Positions 46,608 through 56,522 of a DNA stretch of 64,000 nt are shown here, piece by piece. The stretch spans positions 1 to 64,000 of the forward strand of contig JAITWH010000003.1 of the NCBI GenBank assembly GCA_031285405.1, given 5' to 3'. The notes below the pieces were generated by a model. The model was not told where the DNA came from, searched no databases, and saw only the letters and a list, made by a program, of their open reading frames with translations. The DNA is from Alistipes sp. (lineage in GTDB: Bacteria; Bacteroidota; Bacteroidia; Bacteroidales; Rikenellaceae). Numbering within the stretch: position 1 is the first letter of the stretch; every line of letters begins with the position of its first letter. The translations under genes were made by a program, and so were the position numbers.

Positions 46608-47795
46608 ATGAGTGCAATAATCGACAATCCATTCGCAATCACGGGCTACATCTCTCCGGAGTATTTTTGCGACCGAGAAAATGAGACGGCGGAGCTCGTG
46701 GGAAACATTACCAACGGCCGCAACACAGCCCTGATCTCCGAGCGCCGTATGGGCAAAACGGGACTCATCGAGCACGTTTTCCATAGGCCGGAGATAGCAG
46801 ACAACTACCACGCCATACTGGTGGATATATATCCGGCCGGAAGTCTCAAAGAGTTTGTTTTTCTCCTGAGCAAACAGATTTTCGAAAGTCTTAAACCGCA
46901 GGGCAGAAAGTTTATCGACCGTTTTTTCGCAACGATAACCTCGCTGCACGCCGCCTTTAAACTCGACCCTGTGACCGGAGCCCCCACGTTCGACATCAGC
47001 TTGGGAGAGATACGCCAGCCCGAGACGTCGCTCGAACAGATATTTCAATATCTCGAAAACGCCGACAAGAGGTGCGTGGTGGCCATCGACGAATTTCAGC
47101 AAATCGCCCGATTTTCCGAAAAAAATGTCGAAGCGCTTCTCCGCACGCACATTCAACGATGCCGAAACACCAACTTCATATTCGCCGGCAGCATCAACCA
47201 CATGATGCACGATATCTTCTTCACAATCTCGCGCCCGTTCTATCAAAGCGTGTCTCCCATGACCCTCGGGCCGATCGAAGAGGGAAAATATGTGGATTTT
47301 GTGATGAAGTTCTTCAAAAATAGCAACATGGACATCACACCCGACGAGGTCGATTCCGTTTACCGTCTGTTCGGTGGGCACACTTGGTATATGCAGCGTG
47401 TTTTCAACGAAATATACTCAAGGTCATCGAGACGCGATCCCGTGTATAACAACATCCCCGTTTCCGCTCTCGACAATGTGGTTTGGTCATACGAACCTGT
47501 CTATAAAAACATTATGGCCAATCTTCCCGAGCGACAAAAAGAGATATTGATCGCCATCGCCAAAGAGGGTAGAAATGCCGAAATAACCTCTGCGGAATTT
47601 ATAGGCCGTCACGGATTGAAGTCGGCCAGTTCGATACAATCATCTGTGAGACAGTTAATGGCAAAAGATATTATTTCAAAAGATGCGAAAAGCTACTCGA
47701 TCCCCGATCGCTTTTTTGCCTTATGGTTACAGATGGCGTATGGTCCGGGGGCGTTTTTGAAAGAGTTTTCGACGACACTCATACCACGCGCCTAA
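46608..47795 (+). CDS. ATPase_2/STAND-like AAA ATPase
   Basis: NTALISERRMGKTGLIEHVF P-loop variant; CVVAIDEFQQIARF Walker B; C-terminal winged-helix-like region (SAEFIGRHGLKSASSIQSSVRQLMAKDII). Confidence 0.8.
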   Translation: MSAIIDNPFAITGYISPEYFCDRENETAELVGNITNGRNTALISERRMGKTGLIEHVFHRPEIADNYHAILVDIYPAGSLKEFVFLLSKQIFESLKPQGRKFIDRFFATITSLHAAFKLDPVTGAPTFDISLGEIRQPETSLEQIFQYLENADKRCVVAIDEFQQIARFSEKNVEALLRTHIQRCRNTNFIFAGSINHMMHDIFFTISRPFYQSVSPMTLGPIEEGKYVDFVMKFFKNSNMDITPDEVDSVYRLFGGHTWYMQRVFNEIYSRSSRRDPVYNNIPVSALDNVVWSYEPVYKNIMANLPERQKEILIAIAKEGRNAEITSAEFIGRHGLKSASSIQSSVRQLMAKDIISKDAKSYSIPDRFFALWLQMAYGPGAFLKEFSTTLIPRA

Positions 47796-49143
47796 ACTCC
47801 CTAAGTTGCCGCCAAAGCAGCACCGCCGCAAGAAGAGTTGCGACGGCGTCGGCGATGGGGAACGAGACCCACACCCCCATCGCCCCCATCGAGCGGGGCA
47901 GCACGAGCAGCAGCGGCACCAGAAAGAGCATCTGTCGCGTCATCGACAGCACGATCGCCTTGCGCGCCTTGCCGATGTACTGAAAAAAACTGGAGGTAAC
48001 CACCTGAAAACCAATTATCGGAAAGAGCAACATCACGATGCGCATCGCCTGCGCCGAGATTCGAATCAGCTCGTCGGCATACGGGTCGTCGCGCTTGACG
48101 AAGAGCCACGCGATGCGTTCGGGAATCAGCTCGCCGGCCAGAAAAGCCACCGTCATCACCCCCACCGCCCACAGTATCGTCATGCGCAGCGCCGCCACCA
48201 CCCGCCCGAAGTTGCGCGCGCCGTAGTTGAACCCCACGATCGGTTGCATCCCCTGATTGAACCCCGCGCAGATCATGATGAAGAGCATCACCACACGATT
48301 CATCACCCCGTAGCCGCCCGAGAAGAGGTCGCCGCCGTTGGCCGCCAGCGCGCGGTTGACAAACACCACCACTATGCTGGCGCAAAAGTTGACCAGAAAC
48401 GGAGCCACGCCTATCGAGACTATTCCGCTGACTATGCTTCGGCGCATTCTGAAAATTCCGCGCCGGAAGTGCAGGAAACTTTTGGGCGACGAAAAGTGGA
48501 TGATCTCGACCCCCAATCCGACCATCTGCGCCGCCACCGTCGCCAGAGCCGAGCCGCGCACGCCCCACTCTAACACAAAGAGAAACAGCGCGTTGAAGGC
48601 GCAGGTCAGCGCAACGGTCAGCAGCATGATGGCCATCGCCCGCTGAGGATATCCCGACGCGCGCATCACCTCGCCCAGCCCCCAAAACAGATGGTTCACA
48701 GTTATCCCGATGAAAATCACCTGCATAAACTCGCGGGCGGGGGGCAGAGTCTGGCCGCTGGCGCCGAAAAGCACGAGTATGTCGTCGAGAAAAAGTAGCG
48801 ACAGCGCAGTCAGCGCACCGCCCACTAATACGTTGAGCATCACCTGGTTACCCAGCACATGGAAGGTACGTTCGCGCTTGCCCTCGCCCAAGTTTATGGA
48901 GATCAGCGCCGCCGTTCCGATACCCACCATCGAGCCGAATGCGGCCGAGATGTTCATCAGCGGCATGGCTATCGCAAGACCCGCCAGCGCCATCGAGCCG
49001 CCACCCTCGGCGTGGCCTATAAATACGCTGTCTATGATGTTGTAGAGCGACATCGAGGCCATCGCTATTATTGCCGGAATGGCGTAGCGCGCGAGTAGTC
49101 GCCCTATTTTTTCGGTGCCTAAATCGTATGGTGTGGTTGACAT
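47779..49143 (-). CDS. MATE family efflux transporter
   Basis: About 12 TM; YAIPAIIAMASMSLYNIIDSVFIGH; CAGFNQGMQPIVGFNYGARNFGRV. Confidence 0.93.
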   Translation of the reverse strand: MSTTPYDLGTEKIGRLLARYAIPAIIAMASMSLYNIIDSVFIGHAEGGGSMALAGLAIAMPLMNISAAFGSMVGIGTAALISINLGEGKRERTFHVLGNQVMLNVLVGGALTALSLLFLDDILVLFGASGQTLPPAREFMQVIFIGITVNHLFWGLGEVMRASGYPQRAMAIMLLTVALTCAFNALFLFVLEWGVRGSALATVAAQMVGLGVEIIHFSSPKSFLHFRRGIFRMRRSIVSGIVSIGVAPFLVNFCASIVVVFVNRALAANGGDLFSGGYGVMNRVVMLFIMICAGFNQGMQPIVGFNYGARNFGRVVAALRMTILWAVGVMTVAFLAGELIPERIAWLFVKRDDPYADELIRISAQAMRIVMLLFPIIGFQVVTSSFFQYIGKARKAIVLSMTRQMLFLVPLLLVLPRSMGAMGVWVSFPIADAVATLLAAVLLWRQLREFRRVV

Positions 49144-49232
49144 TTTTTGCGTTTTTTTCGCGTTTTTCGGTACAAAAAGTTGGACGCGAAGGTACGAAAA
49201 AAATGCTATTCTCGGTGTTTCGGGTGTCGAGA

Positions 49233-49346
49233 GTGTTACATATGTAACGGATTTCGCGAAGGCGAGTGTTACCGATGTAACGCTTTTTTTTGGCCGAGTG
49301 TTACCAATGTAACGTTTGTTTTGGGGGTAGTGTTACCGAAGTAACA
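49233..49346. repeat. Array of four GTGTTAC-N4-GTAAC palindromes at 32-33 bp spacing
   Basis: Starts at 49233, 49266, 49298 and 49330; GTGTTACATATGTAACG, GTGTTACCGATGTAACG, GTGTTACCAATGTAACG, GTGTTACCGAAGTAACAC. Confidence 0.95.
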
Positions 49347-49394
49347 CTTTTTTGGAGCTTTTGGGGGCTCTTTTATAGCTTTTTTAGTGCTTTT

Positions 49395-50609
49395 TCAGAG
49401 CTCGTCGAGGCAGTCGGAGACGATGCGGCAGCTCGCGCGAACCTCGCCCGCGGTGATGGTGAGCGGCGGCGAAATTCGGAACGCCGTGTCGCAAAACAGG
49501 AACCAGTCGGAGAGGATTCCGCGCTCTTTGAATAGCTCCATCAGGCGGTACATCTTTTCGGAGCTGCCCAACTCGACGGCCATTAGCAGTCCGGCTCTTC
49601 GGATCTCCTTTACGGCGGGGTGCGGGGCCAGAAGTTCCTCGTACAGAGCGCCTTTGGGTTCGACTTCGGCGATCAGGTCGTTCTCTATCAGCACCTCCAG
49701 TGCCGCCAGGCCCGCGGCGCAACATACAGGGTGTCCGCCGAAGGTGGTGATGTGGCCCAGCGCCGGGTTGTGCGACAGCGTCGACATGGTTTCGCGCGAC
49801 GAGATGAACGCTCCCAACGGCATGCCTCCCCCTAATGCCTTTGCAACGCACAGAATATCAGGTACTACGCGGTATCGCTCGAAGGCGAAGAGGCTGCCTG
49901 TTCTTCCCATTCCGGTTTGGATTTCGTCGAAAATCATTAACGCCCCCACTTCACTACACCGTTGCCTGAGTGCTTCGAGAAAGCTTGGGGTGGCGGGTCG
50001 GACTCCGGCCTCGCCCTGCACAGGTTCGACCACTACGCAGGCGGTGGTTTCGTCAATGCGTCCGAGCTGCTCGAAGTCGTTGAAACTCAGCCAGTCGACC
50101 TCAGGCAGCAGCGGTTCGAACGGCGCGCGCCACTCGTCGCCCTCGGGCGATGACATGATCGAGAGCGCGCCCTGCGTCGACCCGTGGTAGGCGTTGCGGA
50201 AGGCTACTACTCTTCGACGTCCGGTAGCGCGTTTAGCCAATTTAAGCCCCCCCTCGACTGCCTCGGTGCCCGAATTGACGAAGTAGATCGACTGCAGCTT
50301 CTCGGGTAGCAGCGAGGCGAGGCGCGACGCGTAGCGTACCTGGGGTGCCTCGACCATCTCGCCGTAGACCATCGTGTGCATGTAGGCCGCGGCCTGCTCC
50401 TGCACGGCGCGCACAACCTCGGGGCGTCCGTGGCCGACGTTCGACACCGACACGCCCGAGATCAGGTCGAAAAATCGCTGACCTTCAGGGTGTTCGGGCG
50501 AGGGCGGCGTCCAGATGTAGGGCCCCTCGGCCCGCGCCACCTCGATCATCAGGGGCGATGGCGACGTCTGCGCCACGTGCTCCGTGAATTGTTGCCTTAG
50601 TGTCTTCAT
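49395..50609 (-). CDS. Class III aminotransferase (acetylornithine aminotransferase-like)
   Basis: FVNSGTEAVEGGLKLAKRATGRRRVVAFRNAYHGSTQGALS; IFDEIQTGMGRTG; AKALGGGMPLGAFI. Confidence 0.9.
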   Translation of the reverse strand: MKTLRQQFTEHVAQTSPSPLMIEVARAEGPYIWTPPSPEHPEGQRFFDLISGVSVSNVGHGRPEVVRAVQEQAAAYMHTMVYGEMVEAPQVRYASRLASLLPEKLQSIYFVNSGTEAVEGGLKLAKRATGRRRVVAFRNAYHGSTQGALSIMSSPEGDEWRAPFEPLLPEVDWLSFNDFEQLGRIDETTACVVVEPVQGEAGVRPATPSFLEALRQRCSEVGALMIFDEIQTGMGRTGSLFAFERYRVVPDILCVAKALGGGMPLGAFISSRETMSTLSHNPALGHITTFGGHPVCCAAGLAALEVLIENDLIAEVEPKGALYEELLAPHPAVKEIRRAGLLMAVELGSSEKMYRLMELFKERGILSDWFLFCDTAFRISPPLTITAGEVRASCRIVSDCLDEL

Positions 50610-50639
50610 AATGTCTGTTCGCCGCGGCCGTTGCCGCCT

Positions 50640-51611
50640 TTACCTATATTTATTGTCCTCTTCGAGCATCTTGAGGTAGCTTGTGTAGCGCTCCTCGGCT
50701 ATCTGGCCCGACTCGACCGCTCGCGTGACGGCGCAGCCGGGCTCGTGGGTGTGGGTGCAGTTGTAGTACTGGCACTCGGGGGCGACGCGCATCAGGTCGG
50801 GGAAGTAGTGGTAGAGCTCGCCCCCCTCGATGTCTACCAGGCCGAAACCCTTTATTCCCGGGGTGTCTATTATGTAGCCCTCCTCTCGGCTTTTTGGGGC
50901 CGCCCCCCCCAGCGGGTACATCTGCGAAAAAGTGGTCGTGTGCATCCCCTTGCCGTGGGCGCGCGAAATCTCGCCGACGCGAATGTCGAGACCGGGCGAG
51001 ACGGCGCCGATGAGGGTCGATTTTCCGACTCCCGAGTTGCCCGAGACGAGGGTCGTGCGCCCCCGCAGGTGGTCGCGCAGTTCGTCGACTCCGCGGCCCG
51101 TGACGGCCGAGGTGAGCATCACGCCGTAGCCCGCCTGCTCGTAGATTTCGACGAATCGCCGCACAGCTTCGTCGCCCCCGTCGGTGGCCAACGCGAGGTC
51201 TATCTTGTTGAGTATCACCGTCGCCGGAATGCGGTAGGCCTCGCACGTGACGAGGAAACGGTCGATGAACTCGGGTGCCGTGACGGGCGAAAAGAGCGTC
51301 GCCACAACCACCGCGCGGTCGATGTTGGCCGCCACGATGTGCGACTCGCGCGACAGATTCGACGAGCGCCTGATAATGTAATTATCCCGCGGCAGCACCT
51401 CCTCGATCCACACCTCGCCCGACTCTTCGGCGCTGCACTGCACTCGGTCGCCCACAACTACGGGGTTGGTTGAGCGTGAGCCGCTTAGCCTCAGGCGGCC
51501 TCGGACTCGGGCTTTTTGTATCTGCTCGTCGTCGGTGGCGGCTTCTGTGTTGCGCACCTCGTACCAGCTCCCCGTGGAGCGCATCACGACGGCTGTAAAT
51601 CGCTCTCTCAT
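50640..51611 (-). CDS. rsgA: Ribosome small subunit-dependent GTPase A
   Basis: NKIDLA (G4), TLVSGNSGVGKSTLIGAVSP (G1), IIDTPGIKGFGL (G3), Cys/His zinc motif CQYYNCTHTHEPGCAV; circularly permuted order. Confidence 0.95.
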   Translation of the reverse strand: MRERFTAVVMRSTGSWYEVRNTEAATDDEQIQKARVRGRLRLSGSRSTNPVVVGDRVQCSAEESGEVWIEEVLPRDNYIIRRSSNLSRESHIVAANIDRAVVVATLFSPVTAPEFIDRFLVTCEAYRIPATVILNKIDLALATDGGDEAVRRFVEIYEQAGYGVMLTSAVTGRGVDELRDHLRGRTTLVSGNSGVGKSTLIGAVSPGLDIRVGEISRAHGKGMHTTTFSQMYPLGGAAPKSREEGYIIDTPGIKGFGLVDIEGGELYHYFPDLMRVAPECQYYNCTHTHEPGCAVTRAVESGQIAEERYTSYLKMLEEDNKYR

Positions 51612-52090
51612 AGCTGTCTAAATATGTCTCGCACGAACGGGAACAGCGCGTCGTTGACCCGCTCGACCACGCCGTACATCACCGAGCCGTCGCGCACCTC
51701 GTGGGAGATCACGCCCCCCTCGGGGTCGAGCACATCGAAGAGGGTGAGCAGCAGTCCCGTGAAGACGACGATTTTTAGCGCCGCGAAGAGCACTCCCAAA
51801 AAATTGTCGAACACCCCCAGTCCGACGATGTGAAACAGCCCGCGAGTCACTCGTCCGATGAGCACAACCACCACTATGACAGCCACCAACACGACTGCGA
51901 AACCGACGACCGAGGCCGTCGTGCCCTCCATTCCGAGCCACTGTCCGATAGGGCTGCCGTGTCGCCAAGCGAGCCAAATTCCGAGCGCCAGTGCCACCAG
52001 GCCAAGTATTTGTGTCACCACCCCCTGCCTCCATCCCTCCCATGCGGCGAAGAGAAGCAGCAGAATAATTACTATGTCGAGATAGTTCAT
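51608..52090 (-). CDS. CvpA family protein
   Basis: MNYLDIVIILLLLFAAWEGWRQGVVTQILGLVALALGIWLAWR; multi-TM; GVFDNFLGVLFAALK. Confidence 0.85.
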   Translation of the reverse strand: MNYLDIVIILLLLFAAWEGWRQGVVTQILGLVALALGIWLAWRHGSPIGQWLGMEGTTASVVGFAVVLVAVIVVVVLIGRVTRGLFHIVGLGVFDNFLGVLFAALKIVVFTGLLLTLFDVLDPEGGVISHEVRDGSVMYGVVERVNDALFPFVRDIFRQL

Positions 52091-52135
52091 ACGTTTTGGA
52101 ACGTTAATTTGTTTCGCGAAAGTATTAAAAATTCT

Positions 52136-52143
52136 TAACTTTG
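52136..52143 (+). promoter_or_regulatory. -7 box TAACTTTG 5 nt before the GH2-like start codon; TTTG at 52108-52111
   Basis: taactttgcactcATG. Confidence 0.6.
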
Positions 52144-52148
52144 CACTC

Positions 52149-54509
52149 ATGAAGGTTTTTAGCATCACTATATTTCGGGGTTTTAGGGCTGTTGGGGTGA
52201 CGGTTTTGGCGACTGTTTTGGCGGTTTTGGGGACGGTTGGGAGCGTTTCTGCGCGTGAAACTTATAACATTGGCACGGCGTGGACGTTTTTCACGGCCGA
52301 CGCGCCGTCGACAGACCTCTCGTCGATGGTCAATCTGCCGCATATTCAGACTACTTCCGCGACGGCGAACTATCTGAAAACCATCGATATACCGGCGGAG
52401 TGGAGTGGTCGGCGGGTCTTTCTGCGGGTGGGCGGCGCGTCGAACGTGGCCGATCTGTTTGTCGACGGGCTGCACACGGCGACTCATCGCGGTGGCAGCG
52501 CGCCCTTCACAGTCGAGATCACAGATCGTATTCGTCCGGGATTTGAGGCGACGTTGCGTATTGTGGTATCCGCCGCGCCGCGACTCGATGTGCTCCCGAC
52601 GGCGGGGGGCGAGCGGAGCTACTGTGGTATCTATCGTGGGGTGGAACTTATTGTGTGTGAGCCTCTTTCTATCTCTCCGGCGGCGGATTTCGGGGATGTT
52701 GTTTTGGGGGATTGGGGTGTTTCGGAGGGTGTTTCGGGTAGCGTCTCGGGGGGTGCTTCGGGCGGTGGCGGCGACGGGGTGTGGATCACGACCGACAGGC
52801 TGAGCGGCGACCGTGCAGAGGGGAGCGTGCGTCTTGCGCTGCTCACTCCGGATGCGTTGCCCGAGGGGGTTTTTGCGCGTGCGCGATTCTCAGATGCCGA
52901 GGGTAATGTGGTGACTCAGAGCACTATGCCTGTCGAGGGAGGGGGAGCGCTTACGATTCCGTTTTCGCTCGCGTCGCCGCGGCTGTGGCATGGCACGCGC
53001 GACCCGTATCTGTACGACGTCGAGGTGGCGCTGACCACGGGCGAAGGGCCGGCGAGCGACTCGATATCGGTGCGGACGGGTTTTCGGACGGTGGGCATCG
53101 ATGAGGGTAACAACTTCACACTCAACGGCGAAGCGATGCGACTGCGTGGCGTGATTCTGCATCGCGACCGCATGATGGTGGGCACGGCGATCACTCCTTT
53201 TCAGACCGAGGAGGACATTGCGTTTGTGCTGGAGATGGGTGCGAACGCGGTGCGGGTGGTCGGCGGACGACACAGCGACTACTTCTACGCGCTGTGCGAC
53301 GAGGCGGGGCTGGTGGTGTGGAACGATGGGCCGTTCACGGGTGCGGCGTACCCTTCGGACATTGATTTCGTTGATACAGAGGCGTTTCGCGAGAACGGAC
53401 GGCGGCAGATGCGCGAGATGATATCCGATCTTCACAACCATCCGTCGGTGGCGATTTGGGGTATTTTTGCCAACGTTTCGATGCGTTCGGGCGACCCCGT
53501 GCCTTATGTTCGCGAGCTCGATGAACTTACGCATCGTCTTGATCCACACAGACTTACGGCAGCGAGCAGCGTGCGCGACGGCGACATCAACTTTGTGACC
53601 GACATGATCTCGTTCGACCTGTCGATCGGTTGGGAGACTGGGCTGCCGGATGGCGTCGTGCCGTGGCTCGAACAGCTCAAAAAGGGGTGGCCCGACCTGC
53701 GCGCGGGAATCTCGTACTCGGCCGGCGCGTCGATTTTCCAGCAGTCCGATCGGCTTGAAAGGCCCTCACCGGCAAGCAGTTATCATCCGGAGGGGTGGCA
53801 GACTTTTTTCCATGAGGAGTATATGCGCTATGCCGTCGACGCGCCCGGGTTGTGGGGCGTTTTTGTGGGCAACATGTTTGACTCGGGGGCTGCGAAAGGG
53901 CCTTCGGGGGCGCTGACGAGCGTTCCGACCGGCGAGGCGGGGGTCATCGACGATCGCGGTCTGGTGACATTCGACCGCAAGGATCGCAAGGATGCGTTTT
54001 GGATCTACAAGGCAAATTGGAACGACTCGGAGCCGTTTGTGCACATTGCCGGCAGCCGGCTTGAGACTCGTTATGAGCATCGGCAGACGGTTTGCGTTTA
54101 CTCGAATCTTGCTGAGGTTGAGCTGTTTGTGGGGGGGCGATCGGTGGGTCGGCGCTCGGGCGAACGGGGGGTGTTTACTTGGGAGAACGTGAGCTTGCGT
54201 ACCGGGGTTAATCGGATTGAGGCTTGGGGGGGGGCTGGGTCTGGGGGTTCTGGTTCGGGATCGGGGGCTTTGGGCTCGGTTGGGGCTTCGGGCGTGGCGG
54301 GCTCGTCGGGGACTTCGGGCTCTTCGGGTGCGAATTCGGGTTCGGATTCCGGCAGGGGTGCCGGTTCGAGTTCGGGAGGTTCGGGTGGCTCGGGTTCAAG
54401 TTCAAATGGTGCGGGAACGGCTTCTGGCGCAGGTTTGGGGACGGTTTTGGCGACCGACCGCGCATCAATCAACATCCACCCCACCGCCGCAGCAACCCCG
54501 CGGCAGTAG
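52149..54509 (+). CDS. Glycoside hydrolase family 2-like secreted protein, predicted catalytically inactive, with Gly/Ser-rich C-terminal tail
   Basis: Signal peptide; GH2 sugar-binding/Ig/TIM regions (NFTLNGEAMRLRGVILHRD; DLHNHPSVAIWGIFANVS; GISYSAGASIFQQ); catalytic Glu positions not conserved. Confidence 0.8.
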   Translation: MKVFSITIFRGFRAVGVTVLATVLAVLGTVGSVSARETYNIGTAWTFFTADAPSTDLSSMVNLPHIQTTSATANYLKTIDIPAEWSGRRVFLRVGGASNVADLFVDGLHTATHRGGSAPFTVEITDRIRPGFEATLRIVVSAAPRLDVLPTAGGERSYCGIYRGVELIVCEPLSISPAADFGDVVLGDWGVSEGVSGSVSGGASGGGGDGVWITTDRLSGDRAEGSVRLALLTPDALPEGVFARARFSDAEGNVVTQSTMPVEGGGALTIPFSLASPRLWHGTRDPYLYDVEVALTTGEGPASDSISVRTGFRTVGIDEGNNFTLNGEAMRLRGVILHRDRMMVGTAITPFQTEEDIAFVLEMGANAVRVVGGRHSDYFYALCDEAGLVVWNDGPFTGAAYPSDIDFVDTEAFRENGRRQMREMISDLHNHPSVAIWGIFANVSMRSGDPVPYVRELDELTHRLDPHRLTAASSVRDGDINFVTDMISFDLSIGWETGLPDGVVPWLEQLKKGWPDLRAGISYSAGASIFQQSDRLERPSPASSYHPEGWQTFFHEEYMRYAVDAPGLWGVFVGNMFDSGAAKGPSGALTSVPTGEAGVIDDRGLVTFDRKDRKDAFWIYKANWNDSEPFVHIAGSRLETRYEHRQTVCVYSNLAEVELFVGGRSVGRRSGERGVFTWENVSLRTGVNRIEAWGGAGSGGSGSGSGALGSVGASGVAGSSGTSGSSGANSGSDSGRGAGSSSGGSGGSGSSSNGAGTASGAGLGTVLATDRASINIHPTAAATPRQ

Positions 54510-55217
54510 GCCCCTCGCAGAACAGCAGATCAGCAATAGAGAGCCCGGGCTCGAACGCCATCCGATCCGAAAACACCTGCGTATATTGCTGACTACAAGC
54601 ATGTTCTGTGGCGGAATTGTTGCCATGTTCGTCGGCGGGATTGTTGCCGTTTTCGGTCAAGCTGTCTGTTTCCGACAGCTGTCGCCTAAGCGCCTTTTTG
54701 CCTCGCAAATCGACATCTTCCGGTGAGGCGACTACGCTGTTTTTCAGTATCTTAGCCGGCCGACATACATCGCCTGTGCTCGCGCCTACACCCCCGCCCA
54801 CACCCAACGCGGCGAGCACGACGTCCAAAAGTTCGAGATTGAGGTCGACCAAAAAATCGTATTTTCGGGCGTACAGCGGCGCAAACCGCTCCTCGTAATG
54901 GTCGAAAAACGGCGAGTTGCGATAGGCCGAAACGATTGATATCCAGTGGTTATGCTGCCAACGCTTCGAGTTGTCGATGCGCACGTCGCGGGTCGGGATT
55001 TTCGTGCCGCCACTCGACGCACCGCCCCCTGACGCGCCGCCGAAACGCCCGCCATGCACCGGCACGGTGAGGGTCGCCACGCCGCTCGCGGTCGCGATTT
55101 CGCAGCGGTTGCGCGCGGTCTGCTTGACCCAATTTTCGCCGATGTCGATGACGCAATCGCCCCTCAGCAGCCGCGTAAACCACTCTGTACCACCAAGATA
55201 TGTCAACGGCAGAATCG

Positions 55218-55221
<4 letters not shown>
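54469..55221 (-). CDS. WbqC family protein
   Basis: LPLTYLGGTEWFTRLLRGDCVIDIGENWVKQTARNRCEIATASGVATLTVPV; DNSKRWQHNHWISIVSAYRNSPFFDHYEERF. Confidence 0.8.
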
Positions 55222-56471
<1,250 letters not shown>

Positions 56472-56522
56472 ACCTTATAATAAAGCGCTCCCCATAATAA
56501 AGCCCACCTCGGTCACCCCGAC

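Noticed and set aside
49115-49344. Small ORFs (65 aa) across the palindrome array
   Set aside because: Translations simply reflect the repeat (SVTNVT.../CYxCN...); located in the upstream region of the MATE gene with no conserved protein features.
49233-49346. CRISPR-like interpretation of the GTGTTAC array
   Set aside because: Units are short palindromes (17-18 bp) with ~15-bp T/G-rich spacers, only four units and no cas genes nearby.
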